Positions 12,377 to 23,755 of a stretch of DNA of 64,000 bases are shown piece by piece. The DNA comes from Poa pratensis (taxonomy: Eukaryota > Streptophyta > Magnoliopsida > Poales > Poaceae), in contig CAMZMU010000062.1 in the NCBI GenBank assembly GCA_947311845.1, positions 47,895,879-47,959,878 of the forward strand, written 5' to 3'. The translations under genes and the position numbers were made by a program. Positions within the stretch are counted from its first letter, which is position 1. Every line of letters begins with the position of its first letter. The notes below the pieces were generated by a model. It was not told the origin of the DNA and did no database searches. It saw only the letters and a program-made list of their open reading frames with translations.

Positions 12377-12405
12377 AGTCACTAGTTGACATATTTCTTG
12401 TAGTG
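12377..12405. repeat. CACTA right terminal inverted repeat
   Basis: Inverse of 7713-7741, ending ..TTTCTTGTAGTG, then the TCT target duplication at 12406-12408. Confidence 0.92.
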
Positions 12406-12570
12406 TCTTGTTATTAACCAATAATAAAGTCGCTGAAAGTTTCAAAAAAAAGTAACACTCCTATAAGAGGGGTGACTCGATGGATATAAAATGCTTCTGG
12501 AAAAACCTATCCCAGTTGCCCAGATCCAAGAATCAATTGTAAGAGCAGTCATTTCTCCTTACCTGGACGT

Positions 12571-12880
12571 CAAGGCTCTTGATATAGTACAATTTTTAGT
12601 TCTTCTTTCATCCAAACGTGACGAATCAATCCCAACCTGTTAAGTTCAAGGAGAATATTTATGTTGGCAAGACATCCTTCAAGAGCGTACGTGCCGATGG
12701 CTAACGAACACTGGATGGTGGCCATGACGACAGTGCATGCACATGTCGGCTCGTGACAGGGATGAGCTGCCGAGCCGGCCGGTACGTGCTGTCGGAGCAA
12801 AACTGCCACGGTGGCCTTCCAGCCGCTGAGGAGATTCCGGAGATGACTAAAAATATACAAATCTTATGGCCGGGAAAATA
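12571..12880 (+). pseudogene. Gene fragment, inverted homologue of 31690-31945
   Basis: On the plus strand this segment is clearly homologous to the minus strand of 31690-31945. Shared stretches include the equivalents of FKGDIYVGRTSFK and of VPMADKHRRVA. Here the frame is broken by stops and indels. The protein family was not recognised. Confidence 0.55.
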
Positions 12881-12990
12881 CTAATAATGATAAGAAATCC
12901 ATTTCTGGAAAGATAGATTTAGCTATACTGTTTACATAGTTCGACTATCTAGAAGATAACAAAATGTCATTCATATACTAGTGGAATTTT

Positions 12991-13009
12991 GCGCGTCGAC
13001 ACGACGCGC
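12991..13009 (-). other. Helitron 3'-terminal hairpin
   Basis: GCGCGTCG-ACA-CGACGCGC: eight perfect GC-rich base pairs with a three-base loop, nine bases from the CTAG terminus at 12978-12981. In Helitrons this hairpin marks the rolling-circle termination site. Confidence 0.68.
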
Positions 13010-15680
13010 TTGTCTGAATTTTTTTTTATTTTTATTTTTTAAGTTTTGAACAGTTTAAGTAGGTTTGTATGTTGGTATTAATAAGTATCATCTATTGTTG
13101 TGAGCATGTAGACATATTTTTGTAGTACCTCTAATGTTTTAGCAAGTTGAAATATCCAAAATATACTTCTATCTTGGAGATAACATGTAATGTAAATACA
13201 TTGTTGGTGCTAATGCATTTTTTTTTTTGGATTCGACTATACAATTTGGGAAAGTTTAATTGTATTGCATCTAAATATTGACTATTTTGAATTGTGCAAA
13301 TATGTTTTGTGTTTTGCTATACATAGTTAGCGTTCATTTTTTTCCGAGCATGCGTTATATAGTTTAGGGGATGTCCAAATATGTAGGAAGTTGAAGTATT
13401 TAAATACATTTCTATGTTGCCATGAATTTTTAAATGTAATTGGAGAAAATGTATCTGAGTTATACGAAAATGGTGAGCAATTTAAAAGACGTAGAAATGG
13501 TGCGGTAATTTCGAATATTTGGCAAATTTGAATGCTTGACTATGTTTGTATGTTGGTCTATAATTATTAGTTTAGATTCTAATCAGAAGATGTTTACTGT
13601 ATGAGCATATACATTTTGGAAAAGCGAGATTTTTGTGTGATTTTTTTTTTACTCGGCCAAACGTTTGCTAAATTGGAATTTGCAAACATGTTTTTATTTT
13701 TGTTACGAATAGTTAGTATTTTTTTGTGTGGGTACTTATTATATGTTTTGTGCAATATTCTAGTGTTTGGTGGTGTGAAATGTTCTAACATGTTTGTATG
13801 TTGATGTCGTTGATTAATTGAAATTAGAAAAAAAAATTGAATTGCATTTGTAATTTAGGGAAAGTTTGTTTGTATGGTATCGAAATGTTGGGCAAATTGT
13901 AGTGCGGGAAAATATTTTGGAAGGCAATTTTTTTTTTGAAATTTTTGATTTTGAATTTTCGCAATGTGGCACATAATGTTAGCATTTTTTTGTGTAGTTA
14001 TGTTGATGTGTTTTCATAATTTTTGGATGAGTATATTTGAATGGAAAATTATTTCTTAATTAACATATTTGTATTTGTTGGTGGATTTTGAAGGCATTTG
14101 AATGTTTTAAATACTATTTTATAAAGTTTGTTCATATTCAATAAATGATCAATTCGGCATTCAGTAGTTTTGCTGAATTATCTAAATGCCGTAAAACAAT
14201 ATGTCTAAAATGTTTTAAATCCTGTTAAGCATGTTCTATTTAGAATTTGATTTGTAGTTTGAATATACTGGTTTGGGATTTTGTTTAACCGTCTAAACTA
14301 TCTAAACAATGTTCTATTTTAAAATTTGATTTCTTAAAAATAACAATATGCATATACTGTCGTAACTTCTGTAAAGCATGTTGTATTTAGAATTTGATTT
14401 GGGCGTGACAGGCGCGACTGGACGCAGGGGGCCATGAGTCGCCGTGCCACGGCCGTCCCAGCTACTGATTCGCGGCGGAGGTTACTGAATGACCAGATTT
14501 GAAAGGCATTCAAAATTTTAGAATTTTAAAATTTTAAATTTGATCATATGGCATAAATAGTCAGCGTCTATTTTTGTGTTCGTGCTGATTTTTTTTGTTA
14601 TATCTGTAAATACCGTGGTGTGAAGAATTCAAATTCCATTTATTTGTTGTGTTCATGTTCATATGTATGTTTGTCATATTTTTCCGACGAATAGATTTGA
14701 AGGTACTGTTGTACATCACATTCCACATTTCTCATATTTTTTTATTTCGCTGAAATAATGCTCCAACTATTTGTGTTTTTTTAGACAAATGATTTCATTA
14801 TTATAAATTGGAACATTGCTTATGGTTCGTAGACGAATGATTCCATTATTAAGAAAGATGTGAAATGTTTGGATTACTGTAACAAAAATGACTCCATTAT
14901 CACTTGTGTAAGGAGTGGGATCACTTGTGTAAGGAGTGGGAACATTGCGTAAGGAGCAACTCCGTATTTATCTTTGTCTTTCGCTTAAACAATACTGAGA
15001 TTATTTCACATTTCTCTTACTTTTTGTAGTTTAGGAAAAAATGATCGTCTAAATTAAATAAAAGCAACTCTTATAGTCAATTACCTAGTAAAGCCCACCG
15101 TAGACGGTGCGATTTAAAATGTTAAAATTGGCCATAATTTGCTGTCTGAAATATTTGCACATTTTTAGCAAATTCAAGTGTTCACATATGTTTATAGTTT
15201 GTGATTGTTGGTTTTAGTCGTTAGCGTGAAAATGCAACGATCAAACTGCCGTTAGAAAAAAGAAATACCGACGTGTCGTTGTGAGTAACTGTTGTTTTGA
15301 TTAAGTTTCAGATTCAAATAATATTTACAGGTTCGACGTGAAAATGTTTGGGAAAGACTGGAATAATACATTCGGGAAAAGCTCAAAGAATATATCTGTG
15401 CTGAATCAGAATTTTTTTTTTAAGTGCATGGGAATATTCAGCAGTTTCAAATGTTTTTCCATAAGCATCGTAATTAGTATGAAAATGATATATTAGTTCT
15501 TGTAAGTGAAATTATTTACAGTTGTTGAGTCATGCATGCAAATGTGTTAGTTGCAAAGATTTCATTTTTCTGCAAATTTTAGTATATTATTTGTATTTTT
15601 CTGACTTACGGTTTGGAAGTTACGAATTTTACAAATTTCAGTATTTCCTGTAATTGTCAAATTCCTGACAGACGGGTCCC
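13010..15680. other. AT-rich Helitron interior without genes
   Basis: About 2.7 kb with T-rich runs and no credible coding region. A GC patch at 14400-14480 and a short tandem duplication (ATCACTTGTGTAAGGAGTGGG, twice at about 14899-14940) are the only structure seen. Confidence 0.5.
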
Positions 15681-15689
15681 ACACGTCCA

Positions 15690-16150
15690 GTTTTTTTTTT
15701 TTTTAAATGCTTGGAATCATCTGCGGGAGAGGCTGACAGCTGGGCCCGCGGTGACGTCAACGTGTGACGTCACCCGCTGGCGGCGGACGCGGCCGTGGCG
15801 GCGCTGCCGAGCTCGCGCTCGAGCACGCGAGCGCGCGCGCCGGCCTGAAGCCGGGCGGTGTCGCCGGAGGACGCGCAGGGGAGCCGGATGGGCGGCGCGG
15901 CGGACCATTTGGTCGCCGGAGCGGCCGGCGGCGACCAATCCGCGGCGGCGGGAGGCACGGCACGGCCGCGACGATTCCGGCGCCACGCGGGCGTCCCGGC
16001 ACGCGGCGCGGCGCGAGGAGATAGCGGCGGCGACGGCGCAGCCGCCCGTGGCCGCCGATTCGGGCGGGGAGGCCCGTGGCGGCGGGGCGGTGCGGCGGCG
16101 GTGGCGGCGGCGGCTCCGGAGACGCGCGAGGAGAGAGGAGGAAGGGGAGA
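15690..16150. other. GC-rich block near the Helitron 5' side
   Basis: About 460 bases of very high GC in otherwise AT-rich DNA. All six frames are nearly open, as expected for such composition, and the conceptual products are Arg/Ala/Pro-rich with no domain. It could be a captured GC-rich first exon; direction cannot be decided. Confidence 0.4.
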
Positions 16151-16395
16151 GTTTTGGCACTTTTCCGTAAAAGTCCCTGTGTTGTGCAAAAATTACGAAT
16201 AGGTCCTCAGACGGGGGGTTCGCTGTGATGTTTCTGGGCTCGCGTGGTTGTTTGTGCAAATGTCGCCGCTCAGTGAGGATGACATGTGGGGCCCACCGCG
16301 TACTGTAGAGTACTGTAGATTTTCTACAGTAGCTACAGTAACACGGGGTGTGGAGAGGGCGCCGTTTCGTTCGTCTTTAATATAGTTAGTAATGT

Positions 16396-16965
16396 TGGTC
16401 TCCACCCATTGACTTAGCCGCATGTATTCGGACTAAATTTATCCAATGGTTATACAACTCCAGAACTTTTCAATGGGCCATACACTATGGGCATGTATAT
16501 TGCATTTCACGAGCTACATAAGGATGAGCTATATATGCTATCAAGCCGGTTCATTAACCACTGAAATTCTCGTCCAAGGGAGAGAAGTAACGAGACGAGA
16601 GAGAACAACGTATGCATGACCTTACCAATCAAGAATGACTATGTTTAGATAATGTATAATGTTTTCCTTCTTGGAAATCATGGTCATGTCACGAAAAACA
16701 TTATGGAAGCGAATCACCAATGTGGAGCTAACAACCATCTTAGCCTCCTTGTCATCAAGTTGCAATGTAATACTCCTATATATATACCAAATATGACGTT
16801 GCCTAGATAAATTAGATAAAAAGGTATATACAATCAGATACTGTGTGAACCCAATGATGTGACCCAATGCGCATGCATGAGTGCATGACGTGAACAACCG
16901 TATACACATGTGGATCATTCGCCTGGTGTTTAGAAGGTACGAGCATCTTGATCGACATGTTACCA
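16396..16965. other. Host spacer, nothing recognised
   Basis: About 570 bases with no coding region. A short piece at 16908-16965 (CCTGGTGTTTAGAAGGTACGA, then GCATCTTGATCGACATGTTACC) matches the end of the tandem repeat units that follow. Confidence 0.45.
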
Positions 16966-17860
16966 TCATACTTCAATATTTATCTTTCGAAATAATCTAT
17001 ATTTGATGAGGTAGGGGGGCAAATGCCCCCTCTTTCCTTAATTAAGTTCAAGAGTAAGTTGCGTGCCCAACTATACAATTCTGATCCCACGGTTAAGTTT
17101 GAACAGGAGTAGGAAGTTTACCTTTATGCTTAGCTGGTTTGAGGGTGCCGTGGCGGTTTGAACATGCATGAGTCCATGTCATACACATCACGTGTACTTA
17201 CCGTGTGCTGCCAATCCTACCTATGGCTACAAATTTGCATGTCAAACCAGCTGGTACTTTGCATTGAGTATGTACGCATCACACATACTTGCCTTGTGCA
17301 GCCAGTCCTAGTGTACCTACGAACTTTGCATGTATAGTCTACTTAATACTTTGTATGCATGTATCTTAAGCAAATTAACTTGGCATGTAAATGAAAGATA
17401 CAGTCACGACTAGTTATATGCTGGCGGTTTCCAACAGTTTCGTCTGTGAGCACCCCTCCGCATCAAGGGGCACGTCCGTACTTCCACCTCCACCATGAGC
17501 AAACTCGAGCAATTTCTTCAGTCGACCTGCCCACGCGAGAGAGACCAGCCGCCTCTGCATTAAGGAGCATGTCCCTGTTTCTACCTCCACCATGAGCCTA
17601 TAAATAGGATCCTTCGCCTGGTGTTTAGGAGGTACGAGCATCTTGATCGACACATTACCGTGTGCCTCAAAGAAAGTAAGTTTATTAGATTCGTTTGGTT
17701 AAATGGGGGAACCAAAATAGCTGATGAAATTAGGATGCGACATGTGCCATGTTCTAACTATAATTGTGGGGTCATAGATGAAGATGTCTGAGAAACCAAG
17801 TTTACATGTTTTTGTAGCCGATGAATAATAGTCGAGAACGGTAACATGAACACCATACAT
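16966..17860. repeat. Host tandem repeat, unit A (about 0.9 kb)
   Basis: First of three direct copies. Landmarks in order: CTTCAATATTTATCTTTCGAAA, a GCAAATGCCCCCTCT patch, CCGTGGCGGTTTGAACA, CTTAAGCAAATTAACTTGGC, GCGGTTTCCAACAGTTTCGTCT, a short repeat with CCACCTCCACCATGAGC, then CCTATAAATAGGATCCTTCG, a TATA-like promoter motif. Units B and C repeat the same order. No coding function was identified. Confidence 0.7.
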
Positions 17861-18346
17861 CAATATTTTATCTTTTGAAATAATCTATATTTGATGAGGT
17901 AGGGGGCAAATTCTCCCTCTACTTAATTAAGTTCAAGAGTAAGTTGCGTGCCTAGCTATACAATTCTGATCCCACGGTACGGTATGAACAGGAGTAGCAA
18001 GTTTGCCTTTATGCTTAGCTGGTTTCACCGTGTCGTGGCGGTTTTAACAAGAGTCCATGTCGTACACAGCACATACTTGCCGTGTGCAGCCAATCCTACC
18101 TATGCCTATAACATTTGCATGTCAAATCAGCTGATAATTTGCATTGAGTACGTACGCAACGCACATACTTGACTGGTGCAGCCAGTCCTAGTGTACCTAC
18201 GAATTTTGCATGTATAGTCTACTTTGTATGCATGTATCTTAAGCAAAGTAACTTGCCTCTAAACGAAAGATATGGTAATTATATGTTGGCGGTTTCCAGC
18301 AGTTTCGTCTGTGAGCCCCCCTTCGCATCAAGGAGCATGTCCCTGC

Positions 18347-18721
18347 TGTTATTTTCTGGTGATCCAAATTCCAGCGGTAGTACCGCTGGGTTAAGCGGTA
18401 CTACCGCTGGAGAGCTACCGCCACCGCTACCGCCTCCGCTACCGCCAGAATGACTGTCTGACGCGCTTGTCCGGGTTGGACTGCAGCCGACCTAGGGTTT
18501 GATGCTTCTATATATTCCTCTTGTAAGCCGCCGTTTTGGGTAAGCCACACATTGTAAACCCACGGCGTTTGTAACCTCACCCGATATAGTGAAGTATTGC
18601 TGGCTGGCGCCCGTGGTTTTTTCCTCTCCTTTGTTTGGAGAGGTTTTCCACGTTAAATCTCGTGTCCCCTTTGGTTTGATCGTTCCGCTCTTCGTCGTTT
18701 CTTTGCTATCGTTTTACAACA
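18347..18721 (+). repeat. Copia 5' LTR (375 bp)
   Basis: TG...CA ends. Compared with the 3' LTR it lacks a 102-bp segment plus one base and has 12 extra bases in a CCGCTA/CCGCCT tract. A TATA-like TATATATTCC sits near 18510. Confidence 0.92.
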
Positions 18722-18723
18722 AG

Positions 18724-18735
18724 TGGTATCAGAGC
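18724..18735 (+). other. Copia primer binding site
   Basis: TGGTATCAGAGC, complementary to the 3' end of initiator methionine tRNA, immediately inside the 5' LTR. Confidence 0.93.
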
Positions 18736-18770
18736 CCTGTTTCAGATCTGTTTTCAGATTAGGGTTTTGG

Positions 18771-21700
18771 ATGGCATCGATGAAGTTCGATCTACCGGCG
18801 CTGGACTACAAGACGAGATTTTCGCTGTGGCAGGTCAAGATGCGTGCGATCCTCGCACAGTCCAATGATCTTGACGAGGCGCTGGAGAAATTCGGCGACA
18901 AGGATGCGGCGGCATGGACCGCCGATGAGAAGCGGAAAGACCGTAAGGCTTTATCGCTTATTCAACTTCATCTATCTAATGATATTCTGCAAGAAGTACT
19001 CCAGGAGAAAACCGCAGCGGCACTGTGGGCTAAGCTGGAGTCGATCTGCATGTCCAAAGATCTCACCAGCAAGATGCATGTGAAGATGAAGTTGTTCACG
19101 CACAAGTTGCAAGAAGGTGGTTCGGTAATGAATCACTTATCGATCTTTAAGGAGATCGTTTCTGACCTAGTGTCGATGGAGGTAAAGTACGATGATGAAG
19201 ATCTAGCACTTTTACTTCTATGCTCGCTGCCAAATTCCTTTGCAAATTTTCGTGATACCATACTGTTAAGCCGTGATGAACTAACCACCGCGGAAGTATA
19301 TGAGGCCCTGCTTGCCAGGGAAAAGATGAAAGGTATGGTACAGAAAGAGGAGTCGTCGTCCTCCAAGGGCGATGCTTTGCAGGTCCGAGGGAGGCCTGAG
19401 CAGCGAGATAACCACTACCACAACAACAACAGAGATAAGAGCAAGGGTGACAGAAGTCGCTCAAAGTCCAAAGGACGAGACAAGTTCTGCAGGTATTGTA
19501 AGAAATCTAATCATGTCATTGATGATTGTTGGAAGTTGCAGAACAAGGAGAAAAGAAAAGGTACTTACCAACCGAAAAATAATGAAGGTAATAATACCGG
19601 TGAGGCTGTTGTTGATGGTAGTTCTGATGGCGAATGCCTAGCTGTTTTAGCTGCATGTGTTTCTCGTCAGGATGAATGGATTCTAGATACTGCATGTTCT
19701 TTTCATATTTGCTGTAACAAAGATTGGTTCAGTTCTTATGAGTTAGTGCAGACTGGAGATTTCGTGCGTGTGGGGAACGACCAGCAATGCAACATTGTTG
19801 GCGTTGGTTCCGTTCAGGTCAAGACACATGACGGTATGACACGCACGTTGACGGGAGTGAAACACATACCAACCATGGCAAGAAATTTGATCTCGCTCAG
19901 TACCCTTGACTGTGACGGGTACAAGTACAAAGGAGGAAATAAACTCCTAAAGGTATCAAAAGGTTCTCTCATAGTTATGGTTGGTGATATGAATTCTGCT
20001 AAGTTATATGTTCTTAGAGGTAGCACGTTATCTGGTACTGTTGCTGCTGTTTCTCATGATGACGCTAGTAAAACTAACCTTTGGCATAAGCGTCTTGGAC
20101 ATATGAGTGAACTTGGTATGGCAGAATTGATCAAGAGAGACTTGCTGCAAGGATGCAGTTTGGGTAAGATGCAGTTCTGTGAACACTGCATTTTCGGTAA
20201 GCACACAAGAGTTAAGTTTAATGCTTCTGTCCACACCACCAAAGGTACACTTGATTATGTACATGCTGATGTTTGGGGGCCATCTCGTAAGCCCTCTTAT
20301 GGTGGTGCTCGTTATATGCTTACCATTATTGATGATTACTCTAGAAGAGTTTGGCCTTATTTCATGAAAAATAAGGATGATGCGTTTGCTGCTTTTAAAG
20401 AGTGGAAAGCTATGATTGAAAGGCAAACAGAAAGGAAGGTGAAATTACTTCGTACTGACAATGGTGGCGAATTTTGTTCGAATGCCTTTAATGATTATTG
20501 CAGGAAAGAAGGCATTGTCAGGCACCTCACCATCCCGTACACGCCTCAGCAGAATGGTGTAGCGGAGCGGATGAACAGGACCATCATCTCCAAGGCTCGC
20601 TGCATGATCTCCAACGCTCGCATGAGTAAGCGTTTTTGGGCTGAGGCGGCTGCCACCGCCTGCTACTTGATAAACAGGTCACCATCTATTCCCCTCGACA
20701 AGAAAACTCCCATTGAGGTATGGTCAGATTCTCCTGCTGATTATTCACAACTTAAAGTTTTCGGCTGCACTGCTTATGCTCATGTTGATAATGGAAAGTT
20801 AGAGCCGAGAGCTATTAAGTGTGTGTTCATTGGTTATGGTTCGGGTGTAAAAGGATACAAGTTATGGAATCCCGAAACTAGCAAGGCATTTATGAGCAGG
20901 AGTGTTGTTTTCAATGAATCTGTTATGTACTTTGATAAGTTGTCCTCAGATGTTTTGCCAGATTTTTCTGAGGAGCAGGTTCGTGTCGAGGTGGAGCACT
21001 CTGTTGAAAAGGAAAATGTCACTGTTGACAATGATGGTGCTGCTACTTCAGATGATTCTGATCCTGATTCTGCTGGTTCTGATGATTCTGATTCTTCTGA
21101 TTCTGATAATAATAATGTTCAGAACTCACCCCCTGTTTTGCAGCCACAACAGTCTATTGCTGCTCGTAGGAACAGGAGGAATTGTGGTCCTCGACCACGT
21201 TTAATTGAAGAGTGTAACATTGTTGATTATGCTCTGAGTTGTGCAGAACAGGTGGAGCACGGACATGAGCCGTCCACCTATACTGAAGCTATTGGTTCCG
21301 GTGACCGCGAGAAGTGGCTTGCTGCTATGCAAGAAGAAATGCAGTCACTCGATAAGAATGGCACATGGGAAGTTGTGCGCTTGCCTAAGAAAAAGAAGGC
21401 AGTCCGCTGTAAGTGGATCTTCAAGAGAAAGGAGGGTTTATCTCCTAGCGAGCCTCCGAGGTTTAAGGCAAGGTTAGTTGCAAAAGGCTTCAGTCAAATT
21501 CCAGGTGTGATTATAATGATGTTTTCTCTCCAGTTGTTAAGCATAGTTCAATTCGTACATTTTTGGTATTGTTGCTATGCGTGATCTTGAGCTTGAGCAG
21601 TTAGATGTAAAGACTGCGTTTCTGCATGGAGAGTTGGAGGAGGAGATATACATGGACCAGCCAGAAGGGTTCATAGTGCCGGGTAAGGAGGATCTTGTGT

Positions 21701-22821
21701 GTAAGTTGAAAAGGTCCTTATACGGTTTGAAACAATCTCCTCGTCAGTGGTATAAAAGGTTTGATTCTTTTATGTTGTCACATGGCTTTAAGAGGTCTGA
21801 ATTTGATAGCTGTGTGTACATTAAGTTTGTTAATGGATCACCTATATACCTGTTATTATATGTTGATGATATGTTGATTGCTGCCAAGAGCAAGAAAGAT
21901 ATCGCTGCTCTCAAGTCACAGTTGAGTAGCGAGTTTGAGATGAAGGATCTTGGTGCTGCTAAGAAAATTCTAGGTATGGAGATTACCCGTGACAGAAATT
22001 CTGGTTTGTTGTTTCTTAGTCAGCAAAATTACATTAAGAAAGTTCTTCATCGTTTTAACATGCATGATGCAAAGTCTGTTAGTACTCCTATTGCTCCTCA
22101 CTTTAAATTGTCAGCTGAACAATGTCCTAGTACGGATGAGGATTTTGAGTACATGTCTAGAGTTCCATATTCTAGTGCTGTTGGTTCTTTAATGTATGCC
22201 ATGGTTTGCTCACGTCCAGATTTATCATATGCTATGAGTTTGGTTAGTAGATATATGGCTAATCCTGGTAAAGAACATTGGAAGGCTGTTCAGTGGATTT
22301 TCAGGTACCTTCGTGGCACATCCAATGCTTGCCTCAAGTTCGGCAAGACTGATGAGGGACTCGTAGGCTATGTGGATTCAGATTTTGCTGCCGATTTGGA
22401 TAAGAGGAGATCCCTCACAGGTTATGTGTTCACGCTTGGTGGTTGTGCCGTGAGTTGGAGGGCAACGTTGCAATCTGTTGTTGCCCAGTCTACCACTGAA
22501 GCAGAGTACATGGCTATTGCTGAAGCATGTAAAGAATCGGTTTGGCTGAAAGGTTTGTTTGCTGAGCTTTGTGGAGATGATACTTGCATTAACCTGTTTT
22601 GTGATAGTCAGAGTGCTATTTACCTTACCAAGGATCAGATGTTCCATGAGAGAACAAAGCACATTGACGTCAAATACCATTATGTGCGTGATGTTGTTGC
22701 AAAAGGTAAGCTGAAGGTATGCAAGATAAGTACTCATGATAATCCTGCTGATATGATGACAAAGCCAGTTCCTGTTACTAAGTTCGAGCTTTGCTCGGGC
22801 TTAGTTGGTATCACTGTCTAG
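18771..22821 (+). pseudogene. Copia gag-pol polyprotein, two -1 frame breaks
   Basis: Starts MASMKFDLPALDYKTRF at 18771. Gag (UBN2-type, about residues 60-200); CCHC zinc knuckle CRYCKKSNHVIDDC (about 240); protease WILDTACSFH (about 303; DTA in place of the usual DSG/DTG); GAG-pre-integrase LWHKRLGHM; integrase core with Asp in HADVWG, Asp in RTDNGGEF and Glu in QNGVAER; RT with [28 protein letters not shown] and the catalytic YVDDM; RNase H ending near [13 protein letters not shown]. The frame shifts by -1 at about 21508 (GTTGAT read as GTGAT) and at about 21565 (GGG read as GG), inside RT. Otherwise open to the stop at 22821. Given the identical LTRs, the breaks may be consensus errors. 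Confidence 0.93.
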
Positions 22822-22866
22822 CCCAAGAGGCTCGGGCTTAGTTGGTATCACTGTCTAGCCCAAGAG
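22793..22866 (+). repeat. 37-bp exact tandem duplication over the pol stop
   Basis: Two identical 37-bp copies, 22793-22829 and 22830-22866 (GCTCGGGCTTAGTTGGTATC...). The first contains the pol stop codon, so the protein is not changed. Confidence 0.9.
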
Positions 22867-22954
22867 GCTATTTGGCGCCGAAGGTGTTTCTTTGTTGTTT
22901 TCAGGATGAAGGTTCTCTTTCATGCTACAAGATGGAATTTGTCTCAAGGTGGAG

Positions 22955-23420
22955 TGTTATTTTCTGGTGATCCAAATTCCAGCGGTAGTACCGCTGGGTT
23001 AAGCGGTACTACCGCTGGAGAGCTACCGCCTCCGCTACCGCCAGAATGACTGTCTGACGCGCTTGTCCGGTACCGACTGGTACCGCTGGCGGTACCGCCG
23101 TCGGTACCGCTGAGGTGGGAAGAGACGAACCAGCCCACCCCGGTACTACCGCCGAGGTGGGATTGATTCCGGGTTGGACTGCAGCCGACCTAGGGTTTGA
23201 TGCTTCTATATATTCCTCTTGTAAGCCGCCGTTTTGGGATAAGCCACACATTGTAAACCCACGGCGTTTGTAACCTCACCCGATATAGTGAAGTATTGCT
23301 GGCTGGCGCCCGTGGTTTTTTCCTCTCCTTTGTTTGGAGAGGTTTTCCACGTTAAATCTCGTGTCCCCTTTGGTTTGATCGTTCCGCTCTTCGTCGTTTC
23401 TTTGCTATCGTTTTACAACA
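22955..23420 (+). repeat. Copia 3' LTR (466 bp)
   Basis: Preceded by a purine-rich AAGGTGGAG tract. It contains 102 bp rich in TACCG/CGGTA repeats that the 5' LTR lacks; the missing piece is bordered by a TCCGG direct repeat. Confidence 0.92.
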
Positions 23421-23755
23421 CCTGCTTCCACCTCTACCGTGAGCAACCTCGAGACACTTGGTGCAGCCGATCCGCCAGCACGACAGAGACCAGCCCCCGT
23501 CCGCATCAAGGAGCATGTCCCTGCTTCCACCTCCACCATGAGCAACCTCGAGGCAGTTGCTGCAGCCGACCCGCCTGCGCGAAAGAGACCAGCCCCCCCC
23601 CCCCCCCCCCGCATCAAGGAGCTTGTCCCTGCTTCCACCTCCACCATGAGCAACCTCGAGGCAGTTGTTGCAGCCGACCCGCCTGCGCGAGAGAGACCAG
23701 CCCCTCTCCGCATCAAGGAGCATGTCCCTGCTTCGACCTCCACCATGAGCCTATA
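23421..23755 (+). repeat. ~90-bp minisatellite in repeat unit B/C
   Basis: About three to four copies of a unit reading CATCAAGGAGC, CTGCTTCCACCTCCACCATGAGC, AACCTCGAGGCAGTTG, GCCGACCCGCCTGCGCGA. One copy contains an uninterrupted run of 18 C (23593-23610). Unit A holds fewer copies, so the array has expanded here. The array is open in plus frames (MSNLEAVAAADPPARKRP repeated), but no gene context supports translation. Confidence 0.75.

Larger units (their letters stand above)
7713..12405. mobile_element. Non-autonomous CACTA (En/Spm) DNA transposon with captured gene fragment
   Basis: The element starts CACTACAAGAAATATG at 7713 and ends with the inverse at 12405. The terminal inverted repeats are about 29 bp with two mismatches. 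It is flanked by a perfect 3-bp target duplication TCT (7710-7712 and 12406-12408), the size expected for CACTA elements. Subterminal regions are rich in short GGTCATA/TATGACC motifs on both strands, as in the transposase-binding arrays of this superfamily. The 4.7-kb interior has no TNP2 or Transposase_24 coding sequence, so it must be mobilised in trans. It carries a host gene 5' end (RPAC2-like) with its promoter. Confidence 0.93.
12978..16392 (-). mobile_element. Helitron-like element (3' end on the left, 5' end approximate)
   Basis: Read on the minus strand, the element ends in CTAG followed by a host T. Nine bases inside this end is a perfect 8-bp-stem hairpin (12991-13009). Hairpin, 9-12 base spacer, CTRR end and host T form the canonical Helitron 3' terminus. 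The 5' end is less certain: near 16392 the minus strand reads ACTAACTATATTAAAG, like common plant Helitron 5' ends, but the exact TC dinucleotide is not seen. The 3.4-kb interior has no Rep/helicase ORF, is very AT-rich on the left, and contains a GC-rich block at 15690-16150. Non-autonomous. Confidence 0.6.
18347..23420 (+). mobile_element. Ty1/Copia LTR retrotransposon (Tork-like), very young
   Basis: Complete element with perfect 5-bp target duplication CCTGC (18342-18346 and 23421-23425). The LTRs begin TGTTATTTTC and end TTTTACAACA. The initiator-Met tRNA binding site TGGTATCAGAGC is three bases inside the 5' LTR. Domain order gag, protease, integrase, RT, RNase H defines Copia. Outside three length differences the two LTRs are identical over about 362 aligned bases, so the insertion is recent. 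Confidence 0.95.

Noticed and set aside
15613..16259. Long overlapping ORFs on both strands (up to 185 residues) in the GC-rich block
   Set aside because: The block is so GC-rich that all frames lack stops. Products are Arg/Ala/Pro-rich without domains, and no frame has a supported start or splice site.
17414..17653. Minus-strand ORF starting MSIKMLVPPKHQAKDPIYRL and its relative at 23405-23806
   Set aside because: They lie in the tandem host repeat and its minisatellite; the frame runs through the repeat and changes with the C run. No exon structure or domain supports a gene.
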